Assembly: GCA_937948815.1 (NCBI GenBank)
Contig: CALFAM010000074.1
Span: 1-59,629, forward strand
Reading direction: 5' to 3'
DNA length: 59,629 nucleotides
Source of the DNA: an uncultured bacterium
Lineage (GTDB): Bacteria; Acidobacteriota; Thermoanaerobaculia; Multivoradales; J023
The notes below the pieces were generated by a model. It was not told where the DNA came from. It worked only from the letters and a program-made list of their open reading frames with translations, and made no database searches. Below, in pieces: positions 1 through 9,719 of this stretch. The stretch's first letter is position 1, and every line of letters starts with the position of its first letter. A program made the translations under genes and the position numbers.

Positions 1-231
1 ACTACGCGTCGTCGCGAACGGACTGGAAGGAATGATTTCGCTTCGAGAGAAATATCACGCCACGCAGCTCCGAGCGATCGCGCAACATGCCTCGTGCCAA
101 GACGCCAAAGGCGCTGTCGTCGAGCCTCCACTCTCGACGGCGCAGAAGCCACGGATGAATGCTCCAGCGTGTCATCTTGACCAGCGCCTCGGCTGGGGGA
201 ACTCAGCGCATCGTACGCATGGCAACTCCTC
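1..231. other. Window edge, no convincing gene
   Basis: I see no recognisable gene. A 57-codon minus-strand frame runs from an ATG at 173-175 to a TAG at 2-4. It follows the ComM gene in the same direction and its product is rich in Arg and Trp, but it matches nothing I know. It could be a small gene or chance. Confidence 0.3.
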
Positions 232-1752
232 CTACCGATTCTGACGCCTATCGAGACTCCGATATTGGATCGCCTCTGCAATGTGCGAAGCATTGATGTC
301 ATCCACACCGGCCAGATCTGCGATCGTTCGCGCGACTCGGAGCACCCGGGTCGTGGCTCGCGCCGAAACCTTGAGCCTCTCGAAGGCGGCGTCCAGCAGG
401 TGCTGCGCCTCCGGCTTCAGGGGACAATGCCGACGCAGCTCGTCCCCATCGAGGATCGTGTTCGTCGGCGTCGCACAGTCAGCGGCAAAGCGTCGGGCCT
501 GACGGGTTCGGGCCTCTGCCACCCGCGGCGCAACCTGCGCTGAGCTCTCGCCCGGCTCACTACGAAGCTCTTTCAGCGTCAAAGCAGGAACTTCGACATG
601 GAGATCGATTCGGTCGAGAAGAGGGCCAGAGATTCGTCCTCGATACTGCTGAACGCTCGTAGGCGAACAATCGCAATGGTTGCGCGGATCACCGAGATGA
701 CCACACTTACAAGGATTCATCGACGCAAGGAGAGCGAAGCGAGCTGGAAACTGAAAGGAGGCTCTAGTCCGAACCACGGTCAAACAACCCTCTTCCAGAG
801 GTTGACGCAAGGCCTCGATCGCGTCTCGCCGAAACTCCGGTAGCTCGTCGAGAAAGAGGACGCCTGCATGAGCAAGGCTGGCCTCGCCAGGTCGCGGAAT
901 CGATCCACCACCGACCATGCCTGCCGTACTGATGCCGGGGTGCGGGCTACGAAAGGGCCGCTCGCGAATCAACTGCGACGGCGGCGTTTCAGCAACCGCC
1001 GAGTGAATTTTCGTGACCGCGATTGACTCTGCCAACTTCAGCGGCGGCAGGATGCCTGGTAGACGGCGCGCCAGCATGGTCTTTCCACTGCCCGGTGGAC
1101 CAATGAAGAGCACGTTGTGGGCCCCCGCTGCCGCAACTTCGAGAGCGCGCTTGGCGACGTCTTGGCCACGAACATCCGCGAGATCGGCGTGGGTCGGATG
1201 AGGATCGCCGGGCGATGCCCGTGCAGCGGGAGCAACCACGACCTCACCAAGCAGGTGCTGAATGACCTGCCCCAGGGTGGCGGTTCCCACGACTGGCAAG
1301 GCACCGAGCGCTGCCGCCTCACCAGCATTGGCCGCTGGCAGGATCAGCTCGCGCATCTTCTCGCGCGCTGCGACATCGGCGATCGCGATGCCACCGCGGA
1401 CCCCATGGATACGGCCATCGAGACCGAGCTCGCCGCATACGAGGCGACCATCCACTGCTTCTTGCGGCACGTCTTCGAGCGCAACCAACAGGGCCAGAGC
1501 GATTGCCAGGTCGATGTGATTCCCTTCTTTCTTGATGTCGGCCGGAGCCAGGTTGATGATGATGGAACGAGGAGGTAGTTCGAATCCGCTGTTCTTGATC
1601 GCCGAGCGCACTCGCTCACGGCTCTCGCGGATCGCTGCGTCGGGTAAGCCGACGATCTGCATGCTGGGAATTCCCAGGCGGACATCAGCCTCGACCAGTA
1701 CTGGCCTGGCATCGACGCCCCAAGGTGTGGCTGTGGTGACTTTCGCTAGCAT
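232..1752 (-). CDS. comM: YifB/ComM family Mg-chelatase-like AAA+ ATPase
   Basis: This is a 506-residue AAA+ ATPase of the YifB/ComM family. ComM is known as a hexameric branch-migration helicase that helps integrate transformed DNA; most bacteria carry it even when competence is unknown. The N-terminal ChlI-like domain begins MLAKVTTATPWGV, as is typical of the family. Walker A GPPGSGKT lies near residue 218 and Walker B FLDELPEF near 300, followed by the Mg_chelatase C-terminal domain. The frame opens 11 codons earlier at 1785, but the family-typical start is the ATG at 1752. Length is normal and no dprA or other competence gene is visible beside it. The family call is firm; a role in transformation here is inference. 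Confidence 0.95.
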   Translation of the reverse strand: MLAKVTTATPWGVDARPVLVEADVRLGIPSMQIVGLPDAAIRESRERVRSAIKNSGFELPPRSIIINLAPADIKKEGNHIDLAIALALLVALEDVPQEAVDGRLVCGELGLDGRIHGVRGGIAIADVAAREKMRELILPAANAGEAAALGALPVVGTATLGQVIQHLLGEVVVAPAARASPGDPHPTHADLADVRGQDVAKRALEVAAAGAHNVLFIGPPGSGKTMLARRLPGILPPLKLAESIAVTKIHSAVAETPPSQLIRERPFRSPHPGISTAGMVGGGSIPRPGEASLAHAGVLFLDELPEFRRDAIEALRQPLEEGCLTVVRTRASFQFPARFALLASMNPCKCGHLGDPRNHCDCSPTSVQQYRGRISGPLLDRIDLHVEVPALTLKELRSEPGESSAQVAPRVAEARTRQARRFAADCATPTNTILDGDELRRHCPLKPEAQHLLDAAFERLKVSARATTRVLRVARTIADLAGVDDINASHIAEAIQYRSLDRRQNR

Positions 1753-2010
1753 CTCACCCACATAGAACGCGAAGACTCTGGCCATCTAACAAAACTCGTC
1801 CAAGAAAACTGCGGACGATCGCGCCGAAGAATGAGGCGCCACCCCTATCGCCGCAGCGGTGTCAGGGGAGGATGTTCGTGACGTCCGCTGGTGCTGCCGT
1901 TCTCTGGTACCAGGTGAATCTCCAGCGCTCTCTCGCGGGCCTTTCCGATTGCGACGGCAGCTGGCGTGTCTGCTCTGGCATGTCGAATCCCAGAATCGGA
2001 CAGTCGAGGG

Positions 2011-2038
2011 TTGTCACGGACCGCCACGGGGGTACAGA
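2011..2038 (+). promoter_or_regulatory. Candidate sigma70 promoter for the ADOP permease
   Basis: TTGTCA (2011-2016) and TACAGA (2033-2038) are separated by 16 bp, about 90 bases before the permease start. The match is moderate and the -10 sits inside the stem-loop at 2024-2049. Confidence 0.3.
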
Positions 2039-2049
2039 GACCCCTGTGG
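2024..2049 (+). promoter_or_regulatory. Stem-loop upstream of the permease
   Basis: CCACGGGGGT (2024-2033) pairs with ACCCCTGTGG (2040-2049) through 10 positions with one G-U wobble around a 6-base loop. No T-tract follows, so a simple terminator is unlikely. It may be a leader or operator structure. Confidence 0.4.
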
Positions 2050-2127
2050 GGGAGCGCACTCTCGGGCAGCTGCCTCGGTGTCGCGGCTGGTCCGATGCTT
2101 GCAATCCCGGTCAGTCCTGGAGGACCT

Positions 2128-4527
2128 ATGACCGACCCACGCACAGCATTTGTCATCGCCTGGCGATCCCTCTTGCGGGATCGACGGTTCACGATCCTGG
2201 CAGTGGCCACCTTGGCCCTCGGGATCAGCATCACGACGGCCTTCTTCAGCGTCTTCGACACCATCCTGCTTCGCCCCCTGGCCTACACGGAGTCGGAGCG
2301 CCTGATCACGATGCTCGAGCCGGGTCGGTCGCCGACGTCTCCCGCCAATTTCGTCGACATCAAGGCTGGTGCTTCCTCCCTCGAACACCTCACCGCTGCA
2401 TCGCCTTGGTGGCCCGTCTTCCGCGAGAACGGAGAGGCAGAACAGCTCTCAGGCCTCCACTCTTCCGAAGACCTCTTTGCCCTCCTTGGCGTAGCGCCCA
2501 TGCTCGGCCGGGCCTACTCGCCCGAGGACGAGTCCGAGCGTGTTGTCGTGCTGGGATTCGAGCTTTGGCAACGCCGCTTTGGTGCCGACAGCTCGATTCT
2601 GGGGCGCACCCTCGAGCTCGATGGACTTCCTCATACCGTCATCGGCGTGATGCCTTCTGGGTTTCAGTTTCCACCTTTTTGGGCGACGGGAGCGGAGTTT
2701 TGGGCGCCCTTCACGAATCGGGAGATGTGGAGCCGTCGAGGCGCCAACTCGCTCCGGGTCTTTGGCCGCCTCAAGACTGGGGTCGATCTCACAGCTGCTC
2801 AGCACGAGGTCGACCGGCTCGTCGCCGGCCTCGCCCAGAGCTATCCCGATGACAACTCCGACCTGAGCTATCTCCTGGAGCCGATGTCCGAACCGGTGGT
2901 CGAAGGAATACGGCCTGCCCTCAAGACCATTCTCTTCGGCGTGGGATTGGTACTGGTGGTCGCTTGCGCCAACGTTGCCAGCCTCTGGCTCACCCGTACG
3001 TTCGGTCGAACCCAAGAGCTCGCCGTTCGACGGGCGCTGGGTGCTCGCAGTTGGACACTCTGGCGGCAGGGTCTCGCGGAGAGTTTCTGGATCGTCGCAG
3101 TGGCTGTCGTGCTCGGATGGCAGCTCGCGCTCTGGGGCCTCGAAGCCATCCAGGTGATGGCGCCACCGAGCGTTCCGCGGCTCGCCGAGGCCACACTCGA
3201 CGGGCGCATCTTTGCTTTCACGGCAGCTCTTGGAGCCTTGCTGAGCCTGGCCTTCTCATGCCTTCTGCCATTCTTTGGCCAGGCCTACCTCGCACGAAGC
3301 ATCACCGACGGCAGCGGTCGCTCCGGGGCGCAGAAGCAGTCTCGAAACCACGTTCTGTTGGCGACCGCAGGCATTGCCATGGCGCTGATGTTGCTTCTCA
3401 CTTCTGGGCTCATGGCCCGTAGCCTTGTCAATCTCTGGCGCATCGACTCGGGCCTGCGCTCCGAAGGCGTCTTGACGGCGCAGCTTCCATTCGGCGGATC
3501 GAGTGTCGAGGCACCCGAGGCGCAAAACCCATTCTTCGATCGCCTCCTGGCGCACATCAACGCGCTGCCGGGTGTCGAGTCAGCCGCATTGATCAACCAC
3601 CTCCACCTCGGGGGCGACATCTGGAGCCGTCGCATTGCAATTGAAGGGCGCCCGGTCGAAAACTCGGCGGACGCCCCCCTCGCCAGCTTCAAAGTGGTCA
3701 GCGAGGGATTGTTCGATACGTTCGGCATCCCGCTCATCGAGGGAAGGCACTTCCGGCAAAGCGACGACGCCAATAGCCAGCCCGTTGTCATCGTCAATCA
3801 CAAGCTGGCATCGCGCCACTGGCCTGGCGAGTCCGCCGTCGGCAAGCGCATTCGAGGATTCTCGAGCGACGAGCCTTGGCTCGAAATCATCGGCGTGGTC
3901 GGCGACGTCCGGCAGTGGTCCCTGACCGATGAGACACGCCCCGAGATGTATCACCCGTACCGCCAGAACCCTGTCGACAATTGGACCCAGACCAGCCTGG
4001 TCGCAACCACATCTGGCGACGCAGCCACCCTGGTACCGGTTGTCGCCGAGGGTCTTCGTACGATCAACCCTGTGCTGCCTTTTGCACACCCGCGAAGCTT
4101 GCCTCAGATCTACGGCGAGCTCCTCTGGCAGCCCCAATTCAGCGCTTCGCTCCTGGCCCTTTTCGCTCTTACGGCAGTGATGCTGGCCGCGATCGGGGTC
4201 TACGGTGCGATGTCCTTTGCAGCCGCAACCAGGCGACGCGAGCTCGGCATCCGTACCGCGCTCGGTGCCAACAGGCGGCACCTCGTCCACCTTCTGATCG
4301 GCCAGGGCATGGTGAGCACGCTTGGCGGCCTCGGGCTGGGCCTTTGCGGATCCCTGGCACTGGTCCGATGGCTCGAGAGCCAGCTTCATGGTGTAAGCCC
4401 CAACGATCCCCTGACACTCGCGACAACCGCTGCCGGCCTCGCCATCGTCGCCACGATCGCGGCCTATCTTCCTGCCCGCCGCGCCAGCCGCGAGGACCCG
4501 ATCGAGAGCCTACGAAGCGACGGCTAG
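2128..4527 (+). CDS. ADOP-type duplicated FtsX/MacB permease
   Basis: This 799-residue membrane protein has the architecture of the acidobacterial duplicated orphan permease family (TIGR03434): two copies of MacB-like periplasmic core plus FtsX permease. A first membrane helix lies near residues 20-42, followed by a large periplasmic domain, three helices in the middle, a second periplasmic domain and three C-terminal helices. The repeated motif (ELAVRRALGAR, then ELGIRTALGANRR) marks the two FtsX copies. I chose ATG 2128 because GGAGG (2119-2123) precedes it and the family starts at this point; the upstream extension to 1966 lacks homology. No ABC ATPase is adjacent, as the orphan name implies. 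The transported substrate is unknown. No PadR regulator, often next to such genes, is seen. Confidence 0.92.
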   Translation: MTDPRTAFVIAWRSLLRDRRFTILAVATLALGISITTAFFSVFDTILLRPLAYTESERLITMLEPGRSPTSPANFVDIKAGASSLEHLTAASPWWPVFRENGEAEQLSGLHSSEDLFALLGVAPMLGRAYSPEDESERVVVLGFELWQRRFGADSSILGRTLELDGLPHTVIGVMPSGFQFPPFWATGAEFWAPFTNREMWSRRGANSLRVFGRLKTGVDLTAAQHEVDRLVAGLAQSYPDDNSDLSYLLEPMSEPVVEGIRPALKTILFGVGLVLVVACANVASLWLTRTFGRTQELAVRRALGARSWTLWRQGLAESFWIVAVAVVLGWQLALWGLEAIQVMAPPSVPRLAEATLDGRIFAFTAALGALLSLAFSCLLPFFGQAYLARSITDGSGRSGAQKQSRNHVLLATAGIAMALMLLLTSGLMARSLVNLWRIDSGLRSEGVLTAQLPFGGSSVEAPEAQNPFFDRLLAHINALPGVESAALINHLHLGGDIWSRRIAIEGRPVENSADAPLASFKVVSEGLFDTFGIPLIEGRHFRQSDDANSQPVVIVNHKLASRHWPGESAVGKRIRGFSSDEPWLEIIGVVGDVRQWSLTDETRPEMYHPYRQNPVDNWTQTSLVATTSGDAATLVPVVAEGLRTINPVLPFAHPRSLPQIYGELLWQPQFSASLLALFALTAVMLAAIGVYGAMSFAAATRRRELGIRTALGANRRHLVHLLIGQGMVSTLGGLGLGLCGSLALVRWLESQLHGVSPNDPLTLATTAAGLAIVATIAAYLPARRASREDPIESLRSDG

Positions 4528-5392
4528 CCTGGAAGCTCTCAGCCGTGCCCCGCGGGTGCCAGGTGATTCGCGAGGGCACTGGCTCTGGGGTGCGTCGCCC
4601 AAAGCACGTCGCAGCTGCTCAAATGCATCCTTCTGCCGGCGCGCGAGAACCTCAAGAGCATTCCCGACCGCCCAAGTGCCCGCTCATACCCGACGAAATC
4701 CCATTCGCTCATCGCGCCTGACTCTGCGGCTTCGAGCGCGGCCTGGATCCTGCGCTGGTCTCGTTTTGACTCGAACTCGGTTGTCATTTCGGCATGTCGA
4801 CTTAGTTTGAAAGGTCGATCGTCCCGCCCCAGCGGGCCAGCGTTTAAAGCGCCATCTCTCTTGCCAACGCAAATGATGGCCGGCCTGTGCCACAGTGAAC
4901 ACGCATCACCGTACCAATCGGTCCTTCTACTCGACCAGTTGGCTCATTGCTCTCAAGGTCGGCCTTCTCGACTGAAGCGTGCAAGCCAGGCCAACGTTCT
5001 GCATCTCAACTCCTCTTGAGTCTCATTCGGTGACTCGTCTCAAGTCGTCTGGGTTCCGCATGTGGACGAAGAAGAGCAGATTCAAGCCCTCGACCGCACG
5101 CAACCCATGCTCCTGCTTCGCTCTTGGCATGTAGAGCGAAAACCGCCACCGACCCGCGTCAGTTGGTCGAACGCAGTAGAGAAACGGTTTACTCAACCCG
5201 AGCGACGCGTGCTCTACGTGGTTCTCGGGCCGCGCGGCCAGACCGCGGAAGGCGGCTCGAAAGGCGCAGCACGACTGGCCCCGGCCGGAACCACAGCCGA
5301 TGAAACGAAACCACTGTTTCTCCAATCCGCGATAGGTTATCTGACGAAAGCTCGACCGCGGCATACCGAGCGATGTGGCACCTGGAGAGCGG
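4528..5392. other. Long weakly coding gap with two orphan frames
   Basis: These 865 bases hold no recognised gene. Two minus-strand frames could be real or decayed. One is 4539-4787 (82 codons, N-terminus MTTEFESKRDQRRIQ, charged and helical). The other is 5023-5364 (113 codons, Cys- and Phe-rich, with many codons ending in A or T). Neither has a clear ribosome binding site. A perfect 12-base palindrome GGCCGCGCGGCC lies at 5228-5239, and an imperfect inverted repeat (GAGTC/GACTC with outer CTTGAG/CTCAAG) at about 5015-5044. The base composition is less biased than in the flanking genes, which fits remnant or non-coding DNA. Confidence 0.4.
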
Positions 5393-7408
5393 ATGGTCGA
5401 TCGTCAGCCAACAGTGGGCTTGGAGGGTCCGGAGACTTCTTCGCGAGCGAAGTCGGACCGTCGCCAGCCGAATCGAGAGGAGATCGACCTCTCCAGGGCA
5501 TCGGAATTGCGGATTGGCGAATGGATCGTCGAGCCCGATCGCCTCCGCCTGATCGGCCCGAAGGGAAGCATTCCCCTTCGGGCCAAGGTGATGGCACTGC
5601 TGGTCTACTTCGCCACCCGGCCCCAGGTCACCATCAGTCGCGACGAGCTCTTGGGCGCCATCTGGGGCGGACGCGCGGTCAGCGACGACGTCCTCAAGGT
5701 GTCGATCTACGCGCTTCGGAAGGCGTTGGGGGATCGAACGCAGAATCCTCGCTATCTGAAAACGGTGCGTGGGCGCGGCTACATCTGGCTGATCACGCCG
5801 ACCTTTCTCGACCATCAAGGCTTGGCCGAGACGGGAGCAACCGAGGAGCCGGTGCGATCCATGGGAACGCCCGCGCTCCTTGCGACGCCTCAGCGATGGA
5901 TTGCCATCGGTGGCCTGGCCGCAGTCGCCACGTTGATCGTATTCGTCCTCGGCCAAGGAGCGCCCACCGATCCCTCTTTGCCGCTGCGAAGCATCGCAGT
6001 CCTACCACTCACCGTTTCTGAGCCGCGTACGGGCTCTTGCGACATCCAGGAACTGCTCGCACAGAACGAGACCGGAACGGTGACGCGACCGCTTCCCGAC
6101 CCCTCCGAGCTGATCGCCGACAGCTTGACGGACACCCTGACCGACATGCTGGGCCGACAGGGTTCGTTGCGTGTGACGGCCCCCACCTCGAGCCGCCGTA
6201 TTGCTGCTCGATCTCGAGGAGCGACCAAGGCCGAGACCGCGCGCGTGCTCAACGTGGAGGCCATCCTCACAGGGTCCGTTACGCGGTGCAAACCGAACAT
6301 TCAAGTGCAGCTTCGCCTGGTCGACACCTCGACGAGTGGCCGCTTGTGGAACGAGACTTTCGACGCTGCCCCCAACAACCTGGCTCAGCTACCGAGGCAG
6401 ATCGCACAGGCCCTGACGCGCGCCCTTGGCCAACAACCGGTCGCGCCTCGTGGAGGGGATCAAACGTCCGCAATCTCTCCGGCAGCGCTGGGCGACTTCC
6501 TTCACGCCCGACGCACACTTCTCGACGAATCGCCGGGCGCCACCGACGAAGCCCGTAGGCTGATAGCCCGCGCGGTGGAGCAGTCGCCAGGTTTCGCCCA
6601 GGCTTACACGGCGATGGCTGGGCTCGAGCTGCGCCACTACGAGCAGACCGCCCAGATGGCGTCTCTGGATCGCGCGCGGGATGCTGTCCGCCGCGCCGTG
6701 GCGCTCGACCCTACGGATGCAGAGGCCTACGCGACGCGAGGGGCCCTCGGCATGATCCGTTGGGATTGGGACGCGGCCGAGCACGATCTGCAGCTTGCGA
6801 TCCGCCTCAATCCGAGCCTCGCCCCGGCCCATGTGACCTATGCGTGGCTGCTCAGTGCACAGGGGCGTCATGTTGCCGCGAAGGCGCGCGCGCGTGCTGC
6901 CGTGGCGCTCGATCCCCTTCGCATCGCCCCCTACGTCGACGCCGCCATGCTGCATCATTTTGCCGGCGAGCCGGCGGGCGCGATCGAAGCCATCGCGGCG
7001 GCACGCGATCTCGGGCTATCGCTCGACGTCAACGCCTGGCAAGCGCTCGCACGGGCCCACGAAGCGCTCGGAGAAGCGCCCCAGGCCGTTGCCAGCTACC
7101 TATCGTCCCTCGAACAAATGGGCCTCACCGGCGCTGACCTTGCTCGCCTGCGCGAGACGGCGCGGCAAGGCGGTCTGGTCGCCCTCGATCGTGCATGTGC
7201 CGAAGCAGGCGAGCAGGTTCCGGCCCGTTACCGGGTTCAATGTCTGGCGCGGATCGGCGAAGCCGAGGCAGCGCTCGACCTTCTCGAGCAACTGGTGGCA
7301 GCACGCGACAGTACGTGTCTGATGCTCGCTGTCGATCCAGGCTTTGCTGCACTCCGCTCCGAGGCTCGGTTCCGCGAGCTGACGGCACGCGTTGGGCTCG
7401 ATTTCTGA
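5393..7408 (+). CDS. CadC-like membrane wHTH regulator with TPR sensor domain
   Basis: This 671-residue protein is a one-component transmembrane regulator. An OmpR/PhoB-type winged helix (Trans_reg_C) spans about residues 35-130, with the recognition-helix and wing signature VSIYALRKALGD ... TVRGRGYIW. One membrane helix lies near 165-185. A periplasmic FlgO/TolB-like segment (SIAVLPL, then the adenylyl-cyclase-associated pattern up to about residue 345) follows, with TPR-like helices to the end. DNA binding in the cytoplasm would thus be controlled by a periplasmic TPR domain. GTG 5375 is also possible, but ATG 5393 has GGAGAG just upstream. The secreted CARDB-repeat gene begins 187 bases downstream on the same strand and is a plausible target. 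The signal is unknown. Confidence 0.88.
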   Translation: MVDRQPTVGLEGPETSSRAKSDRRQPNREEIDLSRASELRIGEWIVEPDRLRLIGPKGSIPLRAKVMALLVYFATRPQVTISRDELLGAIWGGRAVSDDVLKVSIYALRKALGDRTQNPRYLKTVRGRGYIWLITPTFLDHQGLAETGATEEPVRSMGTPALLATPQRWIAIGGLAAVATLIVFVLGQGAPTDPSLPLRSIAVLPLTVSEPRTGSCDIQELLAQNETGTVTRPLPDPSELIADSLTDTLTDMLGRQGSLRVTAPTSSRRIAARSRGATKAETARVLNVEAILTGSVTRCKPNIQVQLRLVDTSTSGRLWNETFDAAPNNLAQLPRQIAQALTRALGQQPVAPRGGDQTSAISPAALGDFLHARRTLLDESPGATDEARRLIARAVEQSPGFAQAYTAMAGLELRHYEQTAQMASLDRARDAVRRAVALDPTDAEAYATRGALGMIRWDWDAAEHDLQLAIRLNPSLAPAHVTYAWLLSAQGRHVAAKARARAAVALDPLRIAPYVDAAMLHHFAGEPAGAIEAIAAARDLGLSLDVNAWQALARAHEALGEAPQAVASYLSSLEQMGLTGADLARLRETARQGGLVALDRACAEAGEQVPARYRVQCLARIGEAEAALDLLEQLVAARDSTCLMLAVDPGFAALRSEARFRELTARVGLDF

Positions 7409-7595
7409 CCCAACTCGCGCGTCGCAGCCGATTTCACCCAAATTTCACCTCCGTTTCCGGCCCGCGATCCCGGGCTGAACCAGCCTGGACGGGCCGCAGC
7501 GCCTTGCCGTGAGGCGCCGCGGTACCCAAGGACCCTCGCCCCGGGCTGACCCGATCAGCCCATGGGCGAAGCTACTTTCATCTCCAGGAGCATTC

Positions 7596-9314
7596 ATGAT
7601 CGTTCATCAAGGAATCGAAAGGAAGCCGACAACACGAAACAACTGGCGCTCTACATGGCCACTGCTCACACTCATCACGGTTGCCCTTCCGAGCCTCGCC
7701 CAACCGGTCTCGGCTGCCTGCGTACCCGCCAATGACATTCAATTCAGATCCAAAGTCGAGATCGCGACGTCGATCGGAGAGGCCCACAGCGTCTTCGCCC
7801 TTCTCAACACCACCAACTGTCCTGACAAGCAGTTGACAGGGTCGGTCTTCCAGAAAGACGACGGCCTTCGGATTCAGGGGAGACCGGTATTCGGCGGTGC
7901 CTTCCAGTTCGAGGTCGAGATCCTTGCCCAGGCAACAACCAGCGAATCGGCGACCTTCTGCGCGCAAATTCTGGAGACCACCGTCGGCGCCCCGATCTGC
8001 CACCGCGTGACGTTTCTCGTTCAAGATGGTGTCGACCCTGACGACTTGATCGTCCAGGATCTTGCAGCGCGTCTCGGCCTGCCCGGCGAGCCTGGCAACG
8101 TCTACCTCGGCGGCCTGGCCGTCAATACGGGAGGAGACGGCGGTGTCGACACCACCACCTCGGTCGACTTGTCCATCGATGGCGCTGCCGCACAGACTGT
8201 TGCATCCTGCGATGGTCCAGCCTGGTCCGCCGCGGGCGGCTGCCCGATCGATCTGTGGCTCAACCTGTCGCCCGGTCTTCGACGCTTCACCGCCTGCGTC
8301 GACCCGGATCAAGCATTTTCCGAAGCGAACGAAGACAACAACTGCACGACGACTACGATCTCGCTCCCAGGCTTCGCACCGGACCTCATCATCGAAACAC
8401 TCGGCCTTCAGATTCCTGGACCCACCGTTGGCCAAGCCAACTTCATCCAGGCGACGCTTGCCAACGCCGGCAATGCCCAGGCAGCGGCTTCGGTCGTGAC
8501 CATCGATCGCGGCAGCACAATGGTGGCTGAAGCCGTGCCGGCTCTCGGCCCGGGCGCACGCCACACGATCAACATGCCTTGGACGCCAGACCAAACTGGG
8601 TTGTTGGAAGTTGCCGCTTGGGCGGATTCCGGCCACGCGATCGACGAGCTCGACGAGAACAACAACCACGCGACGAAACTGGTGTCGGTCACGGCCCACC
8701 AGCTGCTCCCCGATCTGCTGATCCCCGTCAATGGAATCGCCCTGTCCGACGACACGCCCGAGGCAGGCCAGGCGATCACGTTCACCTTCTCGATTCACAA
8801 CGTCGGTGACGTAGCGGCAGACGCGGGCATTCACGGCATCGAGCTCGACATTGCTGGCGCGACGCTGGTCAGCAACAGCTGTGGGCCAAGCATTCCGGCC
8901 CAAGGAAGCTGTGCGGCTACGGCCAGGACCGTCGCGGTGGCGGGCACCCAGTCGATCTGGATCGCGGCCGACCCGAACGGACGCATCGCGGAGTCGCGCG
9001 AAGACAACAACAGCCGTTTTCACAGCTACTTCGTCAGCGACAGCCATTCGGGCAGCGTCAGCTGCGCCGGGACTTGGACGCTCACCGACACGACCAGCTT
9101 CGAAAGCGTGTCCGCACCCGGCCATGTGGCCGACAACTGCGGGGTCTACTGGGGCCAGAACACCCCGGCCGGACCCTGCTGGGCCACCGTTGGCGCTGAG
9201 GGCATGACCGCCAGCTGGCATCGCGATGGCGGCAGCCTCTGCCCGAACCGGGTCACGGTCGATGCCGGAGGCTTTGGCACCTTCGAGTACTGGATCTCGA
9301 TCATTCCACAGTAA
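7596..9314 (+). CDS. Secreted protein with three CARDB repeats
   Basis: This 572-residue exported protein starts at ATG 7596 with AGGAG six to seven bases upstream. A signal peptide of about 42 residues ends near PVSAAC. A poorly defined beta-rich N-terminal domain follows. Three CARDB (Ig-like adhesion) repeats come next, each starting with a PDL or PDD motif and ending near an ENNN or EDNN motif: about residues 120-250, 255-365 and 368-480. The C-terminal 80 residues are Cys- and Trp-rich and unlike CARDB. CARDB domains are generally cell-surface or matrix modules. No sorting tail, enzyme motif or anchor is seen, so release from the cell is likely. It follows a CadC-like regulator, and a hairpin terminator lies behind it. 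Confidence 0.85.
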   Translation: MIVHQGIERKPTTRNNWRSTWPLLTLITVALPSLAQPVSAACVPANDIQFRSKVEIATSIGEAHSVFALLNTTNCPDKQLTGSVFQKDDGLRIQGRPVFGGAFQFEVEILAQATTSESATFCAQILETTVGAPICHRVTFLVQDGVDPDDLIVQDLAARLGLPGEPGNVYLGGLAVNTGGDGGVDTTTSVDLSIDGAAAQTVASCDGPAWSAAGGCPIDLWLNLSPGLRRFTACVDPDQAFSEANEDNNCTTTTISLPGFAPDLIIETLGLQIPGPTVGQANFIQATLANAGNAQAAASVVTIDRGSTMVAEAVPALGPGARHTINMPWTPDQTGLLEVAAWADSGHAIDELDENNNHATKLVSVTAHQLLPDLLIPVNGIALSDDTPEAGQAITFTFSIHNVGDVAADAGIHGIELDIAGATLVSNSCGPSIPAQGSCAATARTVAVAGTQSIWIAADPNGRIAESREDNNSRFHSYFVSDSHSGSVSCAGTWTLTDTTSFESVSAPGHVADNCGVYWGQNTPAGPCWATVGAEGMTASWHRDGGSLCPNRVTVDAGGFGTFEYWISIIPQ

Positions 9315-9719
9315 ATCCAAGCCTTACCCTCGCTGCATGCTGTCGAAGGTAAGACCGAAAAGGCTTCACGACCTGCCCGCACCACACCGCGGGTAGGTCG
9401 TGCCTGTTCGAGCGGCCAGGCGCGTCTGTGTGGCTCGGCAACGAAGCGCACGTGCGTGCAGGGGAGGCCAGATCGGCCTTGTTGCTCGCAACGTGTGGAG
9501 CGAACACGAGAACGCTCCCACGCGAGCCGAGGAATGGCCCCCATTCTCGCTGTTCGTCGAAGGGTAGGAAGGAATCCGGATTCTGGCGCGTGACGTGACG
9601 CAGGACACTGAGGGCGCCGCTCGTGTGATTGGGAACAGCACAGGCAACGCCGGATCCTCGCTCGAAATATCACTTCATCTTTCGTCGATTTAGGGTCTTC
9701 GTCTCGTAAGGAGCACAGC
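9315..9719. other. Intergenic region with terminator, no gene
   Basis: This 405-base gap holds the hairpin at 9367-9402 and, at its end, a Shine-Dalgarno AAGGAG for the next gene. The sequence from about 9660 to 9715 is relatively AT-rich and probably carries the promoter of the giant repeat protein, but I cannot fix its boxes. Antisense frames here look like shadows. Confidence 0.5.
9367..9402 (+). terminator. Hairpin terminator after the CARDB gene
   Basis: CACGACCTGCCCGC (9367-9380) pairs with GCGGGTAGGTCGTG (9389-9402) over 14 positions with one G-U wobble and an 8-base loop, starting 53 bases after the stop. The T-tract is weak, so this may be an imperfect intrinsic terminator or an mRNA 3'-end stabiliser. 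Confidence 0.6.

Larger units (their letters stand above)
1753..2127. other. Divergent intergenic region before the permease
   Basis: This region separates the divergent ComM-like and permease genes. Open frames cross it on both strands, but none resembles a gene. It holds a candidate plus-strand promoter at 2011-2038 and a stem-loop at 2024-2049. Confidence 0.5.

Noticed and set aside
7578..9320. 580-codon minus-strand frame opposite the CARDB gene
   Set aside because: It is a shadow of a confidently assigned gene; no domain or signal is recognised.
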